Notes under the pieces: model-generated
What the model was told of the DNA's origin: nothing
The model's input: only the letters and a program-made list of their open reading frames with translations
Databases searched by the model: none
Position numbers and translations under genes: made by a program
Origin: Methanosarcina sp.
GTDB taxonomy: Archaea > Halobacteriota > Methanosarcinia > Methanosarcinales > Methanosarcinaceae
Direction of reading: 5' to 3'
Assembly: GCF_028693135.1 (NCBI RefSeq)
Contig: NZ_JAQUVZ010000009.1
Span: forward strand, 62,001-126,000
Length of the DNA stretch: 64,000 nt
In this document: piece by piece, positions 54,358 through 63,914 of the stretch
Numbering within the stretch: position 1 is the first letter of the stretch
Layout of the letters: every line of letters starts with the position of its first letter

Positions 54358-55584
54358 TTGAGTCAGCCCTGTGTTAATATCGGCATGGTAGGACATGTCG
54401 ACCATGGAAAAACCACACTTGTTAAAGCTTTATCCGGCGTGTGGACGGATACGCATAGTGAAGAAGTAAAAAGAGGGATTTCGATAAGATTGGGGTATGC
54501 GGATTCCCCATTCATGAAATGCCCGAAATGCCCTGCACCTCAGGGTTATACTGTGGAAAAGACCTGTCCCAACTGTGGAGAAAAAACGGAAGAACACCGG
54601 ACAGTGTCCTTTGTAGACGCACCTGGGCACGAAACCCTTATGGCAACCATGCTTTCAGGAGCTGCAATCATGGACGGAGCAGTACTCGTAATTGCCGCAA
54701 ACGAAGACTGCCCTCAGCCCCAGACAAAAGAACACCTTATGGCTCTGGACATAATAGGGATTGAAAACATTGTTATCGTGCAGAACAAGATTGACCTTGT
54801 ATCAAGGGAGCGCCTTGTCGAGCACTACCATCAGATAAAGGAATTTGTCAAAGGTACGGTCGCAGAAAATGCACCTGTAATCCCGATCTCAGCCCAGCAG
54901 AACATCAACATCGATATCCTGATCGATGCCCTGGAAACCCAGATCCCGACTCCTCTACATAAAGCAGGCAAGCCTGCAAGCATGCTGATCGCCCGGTCTT
55001 TTGACATTAACAGGCCCGGAGCCTCAATTGATGAAATCCACGGAGGAGTTATCGGAGGCACCCTTACAGAAGGCGTACTTCACCCCGGAGACGAGCTCGA
55101 GATAAGGCCAGGAATCAAAATCACAACCGAAGGAAGCACTAAATGGGTTCCTATCCTGACGACGGTCTCATCCATTTATGCAGGCGCAACAAAGGTAGAG
55201 GAAGCAACTCCCGGAGGTCTTCTGGCTGTCGGAACCTACCTTGACCCTACCCTGACAAAAGGCGACTCTTTAACCGGACAGATTGCAGGCGCACCAGGCA
55301 CTCTTCCTGATACCAGGCACCAGTTTGTCATGGAACTACACCTGCTCGAGAGGGTTGTGGGAGTCACCAAGGAAGAAAAAATCAATGAAATCAAGACCAG
55401 TGAACCCCTTATGCTCAATATAGGAACCGCAACGACTGTAGGTGTGGTAACAAGTGCCCGGAAAAATGAAGCCCAGGTGGCACTCAAACGCCCGATAAGT
55501 GCAGCAGTTGGGGCTATGGTTGCTATCAGCAGGAGAATCGATTCCCGCTGGAGGCTCATTGGAGTAGGGGTAATAAAAAGTTGA
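54358..55584 (+). CDS. eif2g: Translation initiation factor aIF2, gamma subunit
   Basis: A 408-residue translational GTPase that carries initiator Met-tRNA to the small subunit. G1 is GHVDHGKTT, the switch region [12 protein letters not shown]3 DAPGH, G4 NKID. A zinc knuckle with CPKC and CPNC is inserted in the G domain, as typical of archaeal/eukaryotic gamma. Domains II and III follow to the expected length. It starts at TTG with an upstream GGAGG. First gene of an information-processing cluster, overlapping the PIN gene by four bases. Confidence 0.97.
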   Translation: MSQPCVNIGMVGHVDHGKTTLVKALSGVWTDTHSEEVKRGISIRLGYADSPFMKCPKCPAPQGYTVEKTCPNCGEKTEEHRTVSFVDAPGHETLMATMLSGAAIMDGAVLVIAANEDCPQPQTKEHLMALDIIGIENIVIVQNKIDLVSRERLVEHYHQIKEFVKGTVAENAPVIPISAQQNINIDILIDALETQIPTPLHKAGKPASMLIARSFDINRPGASIDEIHGGVIGGTLTEGVLHPGDELEIRPGIKITTEGSTKWVPILTTVSSIYAGATKVEEATPGGLLAVGTYLDPTLTKGDSLTGQIAGAPGTLPDTRHQFVMELHLLERVVGVTKEEKINEIKTSEPLMLNIGTATTVGVVTSARKNEAQVALKRPISAAVGAMVAISRRIDSRWRLIGVGVIKS

Positions 55585-55946
55585 AAATCATAATCGATAC
55601 TAACGGGTTCATGATCCCTGTCCAGTTCGGTGTGGATATTTTCGAAGAACTGAAAAGGCTGGGTTTTAATGAGTTCTATGTGCCTGAAGCTGTTGAATTT
55701 GAAATCGAAAAACTCATAAAGCGGGAAAAAGGTTCAAACAGAACAGCTGCAAAGGTTGCCAGGTCCATGATGGACAGGTGCGAGCGAATAGCCGGTACGG
55801 GGCCTGCTGATGACGTGATTCTCAGGCTCGCGAGAGAGATGGAAGCGGCTGTTCTGACAAACGATATAGGGTTGAAGCGCAGGCTTGCCGAATACAGGGT
55901 CCAGGCCGTGTCTCTGCGCCAGAAAAACAGACTTGACGTTGTCTGA
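55581..55946 (+). CDS. PIN-domain ribonuclease-like protein
   Basis: A 121-residue single PIN domain. Acidic metal-site residues: Asp6 in IIIDTNGFM, Glu in VEFEIEKL, Asp in [11 protein letters not shown] and the final Asp in [12 protein letters not shown]. Its start (TTG) overlaps the aIF2-gamma stop by four bases, so it is translationally coupled. This close relative of Fcf1/VapC-type PIN proteins sits next to aIF2-gamma in many euryarchaea, suggesting a housekeeping RNA-processing role rather than a toxin. Confidence 0.85.
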   Translation: MKIIIDTNGFMIPVQFGVDIFEELKRLGFNEFYVPEAVEFEIEKLIKREKGSNRTAAKVARSMMDRCERIAGTGPADDVILRLAREMEAAVLTNDIGLKRRLAEYRVQAVSLRQKNRLDVV

Positions 55947-56007
55947 AAACCCCACCGGACATTTCCGGGCAGCAGTTCCATTGATTAGGTTTACGGGTGA
56001 TTAGCAG

Positions 56008-56592
56008 ATGTATAAATTAATGAAACTCGTTGATACTGTTCGTATCCCTCCCACCCTTCTTGGGGAAGAAGTGATGCCTACCATTAAAAACGCGTTACGG
56101 GAAAAACTTGAGGGACAGGTTGACAAAAAGCTTGGCTCCCTTGTCACGGTTTACAATATCGACGAGGTCGGAGAAGGGCATATCCTTGTCGGAGACGGGG
56201 CTGTATACTATGATGTTACATTCGAAGCAGTAATGTTTCTCCCCGAACTCCAGGAGATTATCGAAGGTGAGGTCGTGGAAGCAGTCGGCTTTGGAGTTTT
56301 CATAGGAATGGGCCCAATGGACGGGCTGCTCCACGTAAGCCAGATTACTGACGACTTTATTTCATACGATGCCAAAAATGCAAGGCTTGTCACTAAAACC
56401 GGAGGCAAGGCAATTGCTGAAGGGGATCATGTAAGAGCTAGAATTGTTGCAGTCAGCATCAATGAAAGGGAACCAAAAGAAAGCAAGATAGGGCTTACCA
56501 TGCGCCAGACTGCTCTTGGAAAACTGCAGTGGCTCGAAGAAGCCCGCAGAAAGAAGCAGCCTTCGGAAGTAGCAGGTCAAGAGACCACCTGA
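56008..56592 (+). CDS. rpo7: RNA polymerase subunit Rpo7 (RpoE')
   Basis: A 194-residue stalk subunit. The N-terminal RNP-like domain begins MYKLMKLVDTVRIPP and contains LGSLVTVYNIDEVGEGHILVGDGAVYYDV. The C-terminal S1 RNA-binding domain covers about residues 80-170 (VVEAVGFGVFIGMGPMDGLLHVSQI). It forms the stalk with Rpo4 and helps open-complex formation and termination. 62 bp after the PIN gene and 29 bp before spt4. Confidence 0.96.
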   Translation: MYKLMKLVDTVRIPPTLLGEEVMPTIKNALREKLEGQVDKKLGSLVTVYNIDEVGEGHILVGDGAVYYDVTFEAVMFLPELQEIIEGEVVEAVGFGVFIGMGPMDGLLHVSQITDDFISYDAKNARLVTKTGGKAIAEGDHVRARIVAVSINEREPKESKIGLTMRQTALGKLQWLEEARRKKQPSEVAGQETT

Positions 56593-56620
56593 ATAAAGAA
56601 GGCAAAAGAGAGGATTTGCA

Positions 56621-56806
56621 ATGCCAGAAAAAGCCTGTCGACACTGCCTGAGGGTCCTAGAAGGGCAAAATTGTCCTGTTTGCGGAACTTCAGACCTTGC
56701 AGAAGAATGGAGTGGACTTGTGATAATTCTTGACACAGAACGCTCCGAAATCGCAAAAAAACTCGGGGTTGACATCCCGGATAGATTTGCCTTGAAGGTG
56801 CGCTGA
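56621..56806 (+). CDS. spt4: Transcription elongation factor Spt4 (RpoE'')
   Basis: A 61-residue zinc protein with CRHC and CPVC zinc cysteines and the C-terminal half SGLVIILDTERSEIAKKLGV, typical of archaeal Spt4, the partner of Spt5 in processive elongation. The usual rpo7-spt4 gene order is kept. The following gene begins one base after the stop. Confidence 0.95.
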   Translation: MPEKACRHCLRVLEGQNCPVCGTSDLAEEWSGLVIILDTERSEIAKKLGVDIPDRFALKVR

Positions 56807-56807
56807 G

Positions 56808-57395
56808 TTGAGTATTCATATCGAACTTCCGAGAGAACTTCGCCCTCTTATGAAAAGACCACTTGGCACATTATACCGAGGAAAGGGCAGGGATACCATA
56901 GAAAAGTTTGTAGGGAAGCTTGCAAGCCCCACAAAACTTATATCCGTAGGGGATGTTACTACATTCCACCTGCTCGAAGCCGGGATTATTCCGGACATCT
57001 GTATTGTGGACGACCGTACCAAAAGGAAACCGGTATCCAGAGATGTGTCGGCCCGGAACAGGGATAAGGTCTATGAAGAAGTTTCGGTTGACAACCCTGC
57101 GGGGATTATCACCGATGAGCTGATAAAAACCCTTTGCGAAGCGTTTGCCTCAGAAAAACTTCTCCGCATTTTTGTAAAAGGAGAAGAGGACCTGGCAACC
57201 CTTCCGGTAATCCTTATGGCTCCACTGGGGTCTGTGGTCCTTTACGGGCAACCTGATGAGGGTGTGGTCTTTGTAGAGGTCACTGAGGAAAAGAAGGAAG
57301 AAATAAGGGCTCTTTTTGAAAAGCTCATCAGCAAAAATCAGAATAATGAATTGGATAAGATACGGAGAATTCTAGATGGACATAAATATCCTTAA
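56808..57395 (+). CDS. dpcK: GTP-dependent dephospho-CoA kinase (DUF359)
   Basis: A 195-residue enzyme for the last step of archaeal CoA synthesis, phosphorylating dephospho-CoA with GTP. DUF359 features: [55 protein letters not shown] and [14 protein letters not shown]. It starts at TTG directly after spt4 and overlaps the S24e start by 20 bp. This cluster position is conserved in euryarchaea. Confidence 0.93.
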   Translation: MSIHIELPRELRPLMKRPLGTLYRGKGRDTIEKFVGKLASPTKLISVGDVTTFHLLEAGIIPDICIVDDRTKRKPVSRDVSARNRDKVYEEVSVDNPAGIITDELIKTLCEAFASEKLLRIFVKGEEDLATLPVILMAPLGSVVLYGQPDEGVVFVEVTEEKKEEIRALFEKLISKNQNNELDKIRRILDGHKYP

Positions 57396-57681
57396 AGATA
57401 AAAAAAATGCACTTTTAAACAGAAGGGAACTGGATTTCATTGTGAAATATGAAGGTTCAACTCCTTCCAGAAGTGATGTACGGAACAAGCTTGCTGCAAT
57501 GTTAAATGCTCCCCTTGAACTGCTGGTCATCCAGAGGATCAAGACCGAGTACGGAATGCAGGAAAGCAAGGGTTATGCCAAGATCTACGAAGATGCAAGC
57601 CGCATGAAAGAAGTAGAACTTGAATACGTCCTGAAGAGAAACCCTGCCCCCGGAGCAGAAACTGAGGAAGAAGAGGCGTAA
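57376..57681 (+). CDS. rps24e: Small-subunit ribosomal protein S24e
   Basis: A 101-residue ribosomal protein beginning [19 protein letters not shown], with the family signature [20 protein letters not shown] and an acidic tail. It overlaps dpcK and precedes S27Ae by 21 bp, the usual archaeal arrangement. Confidence 0.96.
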   Translation: MDINILKDKKNALLNRRELDFIVKYEGSTPSRSDVRNKLAAMLNAPLELLVIQRIKTEYGMQESKGYAKIYEDASRMKEVELEYVLKRNPAPGAETEEEEA

Positions 57682-57702
57682 GCCTTACTGAGGTGTATAA
57701 AC

Positions 57703-57852
57703 ATGGCAGTAAAAGATTACTACAAAGTCCAGGGCGACTCCGTAACCAGACTTAGACAGTTCTGTCCCAGATGCGGACCCGGTGTATTTCTTGCCGAACA
57801 CAAAACCCGCCTCGCCTGCGGAAAGTGCGGCTATACCGAATTCAAGAAATAA
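57703..57852 (+). CDS. rps27ae: Small-subunit ribosomal protein S27Ae
   Basis: A 49-residue zinc-ribbon ribosomal protein that starts [17 protein letters not shown]. The four zinc cysteines form CPRCG and CGKCG pairs separated by 16 residues, and the end is YTEFKK. A GAGGTG ribosome site lies 10 bases upstream. Last gene of the cluster; a hairpin follows 37 bp after the stop. Confidence 0.96.
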   Translation: MAVKDYYKVQGDSVTRLRQFCPRCGPGVFLAEHKTRLACGKCGYTEFKK

Positions 57853-58382
57853 CCCGCAAGGGAAATCATAACTTATTTTTCAACCGGACCGCAGGAGTTT
57901 TTCCTGCGGCTCCTTTCACTCAAGTCCTCTTCTGGAGGAAAATCTCTCAAACTTTTTCTTGCAGATTATACCAAATTCGGTTCACTTTTTTCACATAATT
58001 TGCTGCAGGTCTACTTTCGATAGTTATATCTTTTTAGACCCTAATTATTTATCCTAATTAATAGTCTAGTAATGAGTAAAAAGATTTAACTGGAAAAGAT
58101 AAGCAAGCTTCTTTTTAAAATTAACAATTTTTAGTTTATAATTTTAGAAAAATGTCAATTAAAAGAGATAATCAGTGAGTTTTACAACCAGTATACATCT
58201 TTTTTGCATAAACTCTTTTTTGAATAAGCTCTTTTTTGCAATCGATGCGCAGTAACTTAACCTGAAGTTAAAGTCAGACCATAAATTTAGTAAATCAGTA
58301 ACTATTTTCTGTAGTCGTATATATAGCCTGGCGCATATACAATTCTACACAAATATTTTAAGAAGACAACTCCTGGGGTAAT
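57853..58382. other. Gene-free region after S27Ae
   Basis: 530 bp without gene. It starts with a CCGCAGG/CCTGCGG hairpin (57889-57909), possibly a 3' end signal for the cluster. AT-rich sequence follows; a direct repeat CTCTTTTTTG occurs at about 58216-58240. Confidence 0.5.
57889..57909 (+). terminator. Hairpin after the S27Ae gene
   Basis: A 7-bp GC stem CCGCAGG/CCTGCGG encloses a loop of mostly T. No T tail follows, but T-rich stretches lie on both sides, so it may end the cluster transcript. Confidence 0.4.
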
Positions 58383-61300
58383 ATGCACTCTCTTTATGCC
58401 AGAGCCTGGTACAGTAAAGCCCTTGCTCTTTTGAACCTGAAAAATCCGATCGAGTCAGAGAAAAATTTTGAAAAGGCTCTTGAAGCTTTCGATGCCTTGC
58501 TTGAGATAAACCCTGAGGATACGGTCGCCTGGCAATATAAAGGAAAAATACTGCGGTACATGGACCGACCTGAGGAATCTCTGGAGGCTTTTGAAAGGGT
58601 TCTTGCTTTTGACCCGGACAATGTCCCTGCCCATTATTTTAAGGGCCTGACACTCGGGTACCTGAACTTTCCTGAACAGGCTCTGGAGGCTTTCGAAGAG
58701 GTGTTTGAAAGAGATGCAAAACATGCAGGAGCTCTTTACTATAGCGGGCTTGCCTTAAACCGACTGGGGAAGCACATCGAAGCAGTTTCAGCCCTTTCAG
58801 GGGCTCTAGAAATAAATCCTGAAAACCCTGGAGCCTGGTACTACAGGGGAACATCCCTCTACACTCTGGGAAAGAATGTGGAAGCTCTTGAAGCTTTTGA
58901 AAAAGCACTGGAGCTGGAACCCTCACATGCAGGGGCATGGGAAGGCAAGGCAAAAGCATACCTTTCCCTCGGAAGAAAAAGGGAAGCTTTGAGAACATGT
59001 GAAAAGGCTCTGGAACTTGAGCCCGCTTCTGCAGAGGCATGGGAAACCGGGGGGAAAATTCTGGAAAGCATTGGGAAAAGAGAAGAAGCACTTGAAGCTT
59101 TTGAAAGAAGCCTTACTCTTGAACCCATGAATGTAAAAAACAGGATCGAAAAAGGCAGGCTGCTCGGAAGCCTGGGAAAGTATGAGGAAGCACTTCAGGC
59201 ATTTGAAAGTGTACTTCAGATGGACAGTTCTCTTACTGAAGCAAAAATCAACAGGGGAAAAGCCCTGCTGGCTCTTGGAAATTACCAGCAGGCTCTTGAT
59301 TCTTTCAGTAAAACCCTTAAAGAAGACCCCAGGAATTCAGAAGGCTGGGGGGAGATGGGCAGGTGTTTCCTTGCCCTCGGGAAATATTACGAAGCAATGC
59401 AGGCTTACGAAAAAGCTCTCTCCTTCGGGCCAGAAAATAGCTGCACCCTGAGCGGTATTGGGGAGGTCTACTATGAGCTTGGGGACTGGCCTCGAGCTCT
59501 TGAGGCTTTTGAACAGGCTCTAAGGCTTGATATAGAGAACGCCTTTGCCTGGAACGGGAAGGGAAATGTACTCTGCAAACTCGGGAAGTACAGGGAAGCC
59601 CTCGACGCTTATGAAAATCTCCTTACACTTGATTATGAGAGCCTGCCTGCCCGCTACAACCGTGGAGTTGCCCTCTCCAGGCTTAAAACCAGGCAAAAGG
59701 ATACAGAAGAGCCTCTTGAAAACCAGCTCCAGACAGCTTTTAAAAAATACCTTGACCTGTCCGAGAAGTTTCCTGAAGATAAAATCGGGGCTGAGGGCTG
59801 GAAATACAGGGGGCTTGCTTTTGCCGAAATTGGAGAGTATAAAGAAGCACTTAAAGCTTTTGACAGGGCAGCAAAATACGGATCAGAGGACATATCTCCC
59901 CTTGTCTACAAAGGAATTGCCCTCATCTGCCTTGAGAAATATGAAGAAACTCTGGAGGCTTTTGAGCAGGCAGAAGAGATTTTTTACACAACCATAGGCG
60001 CAGAAAAAGCCGGATGGTCAGGTGAAGAAAAAAAAGTGGAGATGTCCTGGATTCAAGCCCCTGCCGGAAAAAAATCCATGCTGGGAATACTCAGGACCGC
60101 CAAAGGTTTTGCTCTTGACGCTCTTGGAAAATACGAAGATGCCCTGAAAGCTTTTGAGAGTGCCAGAAAGCTTTCGGGAAACGGAAAAATTTCCTGTTCC
60201 GGGAAAGGAATTGTTTTTTCACACTGCGGAGAATGGAAAAAAGCCCTTGAAGCGTTTGATGCAGCCTTTGTCTTCGATCCCAAAGATACCCTGGCTTCGG
60301 CAATGAAAGCCTTTGCCCTGATAAGGCTTCAGGAGTTTGAGAGGGCTGTCGAGGTCCTTGAGAAGTCCACAGTAGAGTATACAGATCCTGATCTTCCCTC
60401 CTGCCTGCTGGGTTTTGCCTGTTCTAAGCAGGGAGATTTCGAAAAAGCCCAGAAGGCTTACAGGAAAGCAACTGAAGCAAACCCGAAGAACATTTATGCC
60501 AGGAACGGGCTTGCAGAGATTTACTTCAGGCTCGGGAACAGCAAGGGTGCATTAAAAGAGCTTGAAGCTTCAATTGCAGAAGCTCCGAAGAATGCGTTTT
60601 CAAGGAACCTGAAAGGCAGGGTAGAGCTTGAAGAACAGGCATGTGAAGCTGCTCTTGAATCCTTCAGGCAAGCTCTTGCCCTGGATACGGAAGACCAGCG
60701 ACACCTGCTCTGGGATGCATACGCCAGGTATATGTATGCAGAAACTTCTTTTGAAGAAAATAGTGCACGTTTCAGGTACATGCTCCTTGCGGCTGTCGGA
60801 AAAATTGAAAAGGCAGCCATTTGCCAGGAACCCGAAGACAATGAACTGAAAGCTTATGCCCTGTACTTCCTGGGACTTTTTTACTGCAAGATCCGTTACT
60901 TTCGAAAAGCTTCGGAAAGGCTCGAAGAATGCCTGAAGCTTGAAAATTCCGGGAAGGTTAAACAGCCTGCCACCCTGCTCCTTAAAAACATCCGTGCAGG
61001 CCATCCAGGATCTGCCTGGTGGGATTGGTGGCTTGCTCCGGGGAAACAAAGTTTTATTAAAAAAGCAGGGTTCGGGTTAATTTTCCTTTTGATCTTCAGC
61101 TTGCTGCTGTCCCATCCTGCAGCCTCGACTCTCCCCCTCATATCCTGGCCGGCATCCATTATAAGCCAGACTTTTTACCCGGCTGGGGAAAACAATGCAT
61201 TATGGGCGCTTTATGGAAAGGAATATGTAATCTCGATTCTGATTTTGTCCGCTCTCCTGCTCCTTCCGGTGTTCAGATTTGGCAGGCAGGAAAAGGAAGA

Positions 61301-61445
61301 ACTTGAACTTGAAACACTTACTCCGCCGCCTCCGGAATTTGACATCCCGACATCCACTCTGGAAGAGTTTACGGAGAAGCTTGAAAAAAGCCTGTTCTCC
61401 CCGGAACCCATGCGAGAAAGTATGGAAAAGCTCGGGAAGTTTTGA
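58383..61445 (+). CDS. Giant TPR-repeat protein with C-terminal membrane helices
   Basis: A 1020-residue protein. Residues about 5-860 consist of some 20 tetratricopeptide repeats, most ending in ...ALEAFEKALELDP-type helices; examples are AWYYRGTSLYTLGKNVEALE and AWNGKGNVLCKLGKYREALD. A less regular stretch (about 430-580) breaks the array. Two hydrophobic helices lie at about 895-920 and 943-962 (GFGLIFLLIFSLLL and VISILILSALLLLPVF), followed by a ~55-residue cytoplasmic-like tail. It is probably a membrane-tethered scaffold facing the cytoplasm, as there is no signal peptide. Partners unknown. Confidence 0.85.
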   Translation: MHSLYARAWYSKALALLNLKNPIESEKNFEKALEAFDALLEINPEDTVAWQYKGKILRYMDRPEESLEAFERVLAFDPDNVPAHYFKGLTLGYLNFPEQALEAFEEVFERDAKHAGALYYSGLALNRLGKHIEAVSALSGALEINPENPGAWYYRGTSLYTLGKNVEALEAFEKALELEPSHAGAWEGKAKAYLSLGRKREALRTCEKALELEPASAEAWETGGKILESIGKREEALEAFERSLTLEPMNVKNRIEKGRLLGSLGKYEEALQAFESVLQMDSSLTEAKINRGKALLALGNYQQALDSFSKTLKEDPRNSEGWGEMGRCFLALGKYYEAMQAYEKALSFGPENSCTLSGIGEVYYELGDWPRALEAFEQALRLDIENAFAWNGKGNVLCKLGKYREALDAYENLLTLDYESLPARYNRGVALSRLKTRQKDTEEPLENQLQTAFKKYLDLSEKFPEDKIGAEGWKYRGLAFAEIGEYKEALKAFDRAAKYGSEDISPLVYKGIALICLEKYEETLEAFEQAEEIFYTTIGAEKAGWSGEEKKVEMSWIQAPAGKKSMLGILRTAKGFALDALGKYEDALKAFESARKLSGNGKISCSGKGIVFSHCGEWKKALEAFDAAFVFDPKDTLASAMKAFALIRLQEFERAVEVLEKSTVEYTDPDLPSCLLGFACSKQGDFEKAQKAYRKATEANPKNIYARNGLAEIYFRLGNSKGALKELEASIAEAPKNAFSRNLKGRVELEEQACEAALESFRQALALDTEDQRHLLWDAYARYMYAETSFEENSARFRYMLLAAVGKIEKAAICQEPEDNELKAYALYFLGLFYCKIRYFRKASERLEECLKLENSGKVKQPATLLLKNIRAGHPGSAWWDWWLAPGKQSFIKKAGFGLIFLLIFSLLLSHPAASTLPLISWPASIISQTFYPAGENNALWALYGKEYVISILILSALLLLPVFRFGRQEKEELELETLTPPPPEFDIPTSTLEEFTEKLEKSLFSPEPMRESMEKLGKF

Positions 61446-61602
61446 AGCTCGGGAAGCTTTAAAGTCTGGGAAGTTTTAAAACCTGGGAAATTTAAAAGCC
61501 CCGGAAGAAAAACTGGAAAAGCAAATGTATATAACCCTCTCCGATATTATCGAAGGCAGTGATAGCAAGCAGAGGAGACGCATTGGAAGGAGAGTGGAAG
61601 CC

Positions 61603-63246
61603 GTGAAAAACACATTCATCCTTGGAATTGAGGGCACTGCCTGGAACCTGAGTGCCGCAATCGTGACCGAGACCGAGATCATTGCCGAGGTTACAGAAAC
61701 TTATAAACCCGAAAAAGGCGGAATCCACCCCAGGGAAGCCGCCCAGCACCATGCAAAGTATGCAGCAAGTGTTGTCAAAAAACTCCTTGCAGAAGCAAAA
61801 GAAAAAGGGGTAGAGTCTTCGGATATTGACGGAATAGCTTTTTCTCAGGGCCCCGGACTCGGACCCTGTCTGAGAACTGTTGCAACCGCAGCCAGGATAC
61901 TTTCCCTGTCCCTGGGTATTCCTCTTATAGGAGTCAACCACTGCATTGCTCATATAGAAATAGGAATCTGGAGAACCCCTGCAAAGGACCCTGTAGTTCT
62001 TTATGTAAGCGGGGCAAATTCCCAGGTAATCTCGTATATGGAAGGGCGGTACAGAGTCTTTGGAGAAACCCTCGATATTGGCCTGGGAAACGCCCTTGAT
62101 AAGTTTGCGCGGGGAGCGGGCCTGCCTCACCCCGGAGGGCCTAAAATTGAGGCATGCGCAAAAGACGCGAAGCAATATATCCACCTCCCGTATGTGATTA
62201 AAGGAATGGACCTCTCATTTTCCGGGCTTTCCACTGCTGCAAGCGAAGCCCTTAAAAAAGCCTCTCTTGAAGATGTCTGCTATTCCTATCAGGAAACAGC
62301 TTTTGCAATGGTTGTGGAGGTTGCAGAACGAGCCCTTGCTCACACAGGAAAAAAGGAAGTGCTGCTTGCAGGCGGAGTGGGAGCAAATACCAGGCTTCGC
62401 GAGATGTTAACCACGATGTGTGAAGCCAGGGGTGCAAAGTTCTATGTGCCCGAAAAACGCTTCATGGGCGACAACGGGACAATGATCGCATATACCGGGC
62501 TTCTGATGTATAAGTCAGGAAATACCCTCTCGATTGAAGCTTCGCGTGTGAACCCGAGTTTCAGGACCGATGATGTGAATGTGACCTGGATAAAGGAAGA
62601 GGATATGAAAAAGGTCCCTGAAATATCTCCTGAGATATTCCTCAGGACCCCACCCGGAGAAATGCTGGACAATGGAGCTGAAGCTGTTATTTACCTTGAG
62701 GAGGGGCCTGAAGGAAAGAAGGTGCTTGTTAAGGAAAGGGTCCCTAAGGTTTACAGGCACAGAGAGATAGATGAGAGGATAAGGAAAGAAAGAAACCGGG
62801 CTGAAGCCCGCCTGATGTCTGAAGCCAGGCGTACAGGAGTGCCGACGCCAATCATCTACGATGTTGAGGAATTCAAGCTCAAGATGCAGTTCATCGAAGG
62901 AGTTCCCATAAAGTATCTTATAACCCCAGAGGTTTCGGAAAAGGTCGGAGAGCTTGTAGGCAAGCTGCACAGTTCAGGTATAGTACACGGAGACCTTACC
63001 ACCTCAAACCTCCTGCTTGCAGGCGAGAGGCTTTACCTCATTGACTTCGGACTTGCTTATTTTGACAAAAGCCTGGAATCCAGAGGCGTGGACGTTCATG
63101 TGCTTTTCCAGACTTTTGAAAGTACGCACCGCGGTCACGAAACCCTTGTTAAAGCTTTCAAAAAAGGGTATGGAAGTACTTTTATAGATTCAGAGGATGT
63201 ACTCAGGCGAGTTGAAGAGATTAAAAAGAGGGCTCGCTATGCATAA
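61603..63246 (+). CDS. Bifunctional Kae1-Bud32 fusion (tRNA t6A synthesis, KEOPS)
   Basis: 547 residues. The N-terminal Kae1 domain transfers threonylcarbamoyl to A37 of tRNAs: FILGIEGTAWNLSAAIV, HPREAAQHHAKYA, metal histidines in VNHCIAHIEIG and the metal Asp in MGDNGTM. The C-terminal Bud32 domain (about 335-547) is a small kinase/ATPase with KVLVKERVPKVYRHREID, catalytic VHGDLTTSNLLL and metal-binding LIDFGLAY. GTG 61603 is chosen, giving MKNTFILGIEGT, the normal N-terminus; an upstream ATG at 61525 adds 26 unconserved residues. The end overlaps the next gene by 8 bp. Confidence 0.96.
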   Translation: MKNTFILGIEGTAWNLSAAIVTETEIIAEVTETYKPEKGGIHPREAAQHHAKYAASVVKKLLAEAKEKGVESSDIDGIAFSQGPGLGPCLRTVATAARILSLSLGIPLIGVNHCIAHIEIGIWRTPAKDPVVLYVSGANSQVISYMEGRYRVFGETLDIGLGNALDKFARGAGLPHPGGPKIEACAKDAKQYIHLPYVIKGMDLSFSGLSTAASEALKKASLEDVCYSYQETAFAMVVEVAERALAHTGKKEVLLAGGVGANTRLREMLTTMCEARGAKFYVPEKRFMGDNGTMIAYTGLLMYKSGNTLSIEASRVNPSFRTDDVNVTWIKEEDMKKVPEISPEIFLRTPPGEMLDNGAEAVIYLEEGPEGKKVLVKERVPKVYRHREIDERIRKERNRAEARLMSEARRTGVPTPIIYDVEEFKLKMQFIEGVPIKYLITPEVSEKVGELVGKLHSSGIVHGDLTTSNLLLAGERLYLIDFGLAYFDKSLESRGVDVHVLFQTFESTHRGHETLVKAFKKGYGSTFIDSEDVLRRVEEIKKRARYA

Positions 63247-63793
63247 GATCGTCTTTGTTACAGGAAATAAGGGCAAGTTTGCCGAAGTCAGGGATATCCT
63301 CAAAACTTTCGGAATCGAAGTAATCCAGAACAAAAATGGTTATCCGGAACTCCAGGAAGATGAACTTGAACCGATCGCTGCTTACGGGGCACAGTATGTT
63401 GCAAACAAACTGAACATGCCTGTGATGGTAGATGACTCCGGGATCTTCATAAATGCTTTAAACGGTTTTCCAGGTCCCTACTCCCGTTTTGTGGAAGACA
63501 AACTGGGAAACCTGAAAGTGCTCAAAATGATGGAAGGAGAAGAGGACAGGACCGCATATTTTAAAACCGTAATAGGATATTGCGAACCCGGAAAAGAGCC
63601 CCTGGTTTTCCCTGGAATAGTGGAAGGGAAGATCGCATACGAAGAGCGGGGCACAGGCGGTTTTGGGTATGATCCTATCTTCGAATACCGGGGCATGACC
63701 TTCGGGGAACTCGGGGACGAAGAGAAAAATAAGGTTTCCCACCGGCGCAGGGCTATCGATAAGTTCCTGGAATGGTTTTCCAGCAGGGCTTAA
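63239..63793 (+). CDS. XTP/dITP pyrophosphatase (RdgB/HAM1 family)
   Basis: A 184-residue house-cleaning enzyme that hydrolyses XTP and dITP. Motifs: FVTGNKGKFAEVRDIL at the start, DDSGIFINALNGFPGPYSRF, and TGGFGYDPIFEYRG then KNKVSHRRRAI. ATG 63239 gives the canonical N-terminus MHKIVFVTGNKGK and overlaps the Kae1-Bud32 stop, so the two are co-translated. The length is normal. Confidence 0.95.
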   Translation: MHKIVFVTGNKGKFAEVRDILKTFGIEVIQNKNGYPELQEDELEPIAAYGAQYVANKLNMPVMVDDSGIFINALNGFPGPYSRFVEDKLGNLKVLKMMEGEEDRTAYFKTVIGYCEPGKEPLVFPGIVEGKIAYEERGTGGFGYDPIFEYRGMTFGELGDEEKNKVSHRRRAIDKFLEWFSSRA

Positions 63794-63840
63794 AAACCCT
63801 GCATCCTCAGAAAAATTGCCTGAAAAGGGCTACACACTCA

Positions 63841-63893
63841 AACTAACTTAACCTCACGTGAACTAACTTAACCTCAACAAAACTAACTTAACT
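63841..63893. repeat. 20-bp tandem repeat, nearly three copies
   Basis: AACTAACTTAACCTCA plus four variable bases, at 63841, 63861 and 63881 (truncated). It lies between the convergent pyrophosphatase gene and the gene at the right edge. Confidence 0.9.
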
Positions 63894-63914
63894 CTTTCTC
63901 TTTTTCCACTTATT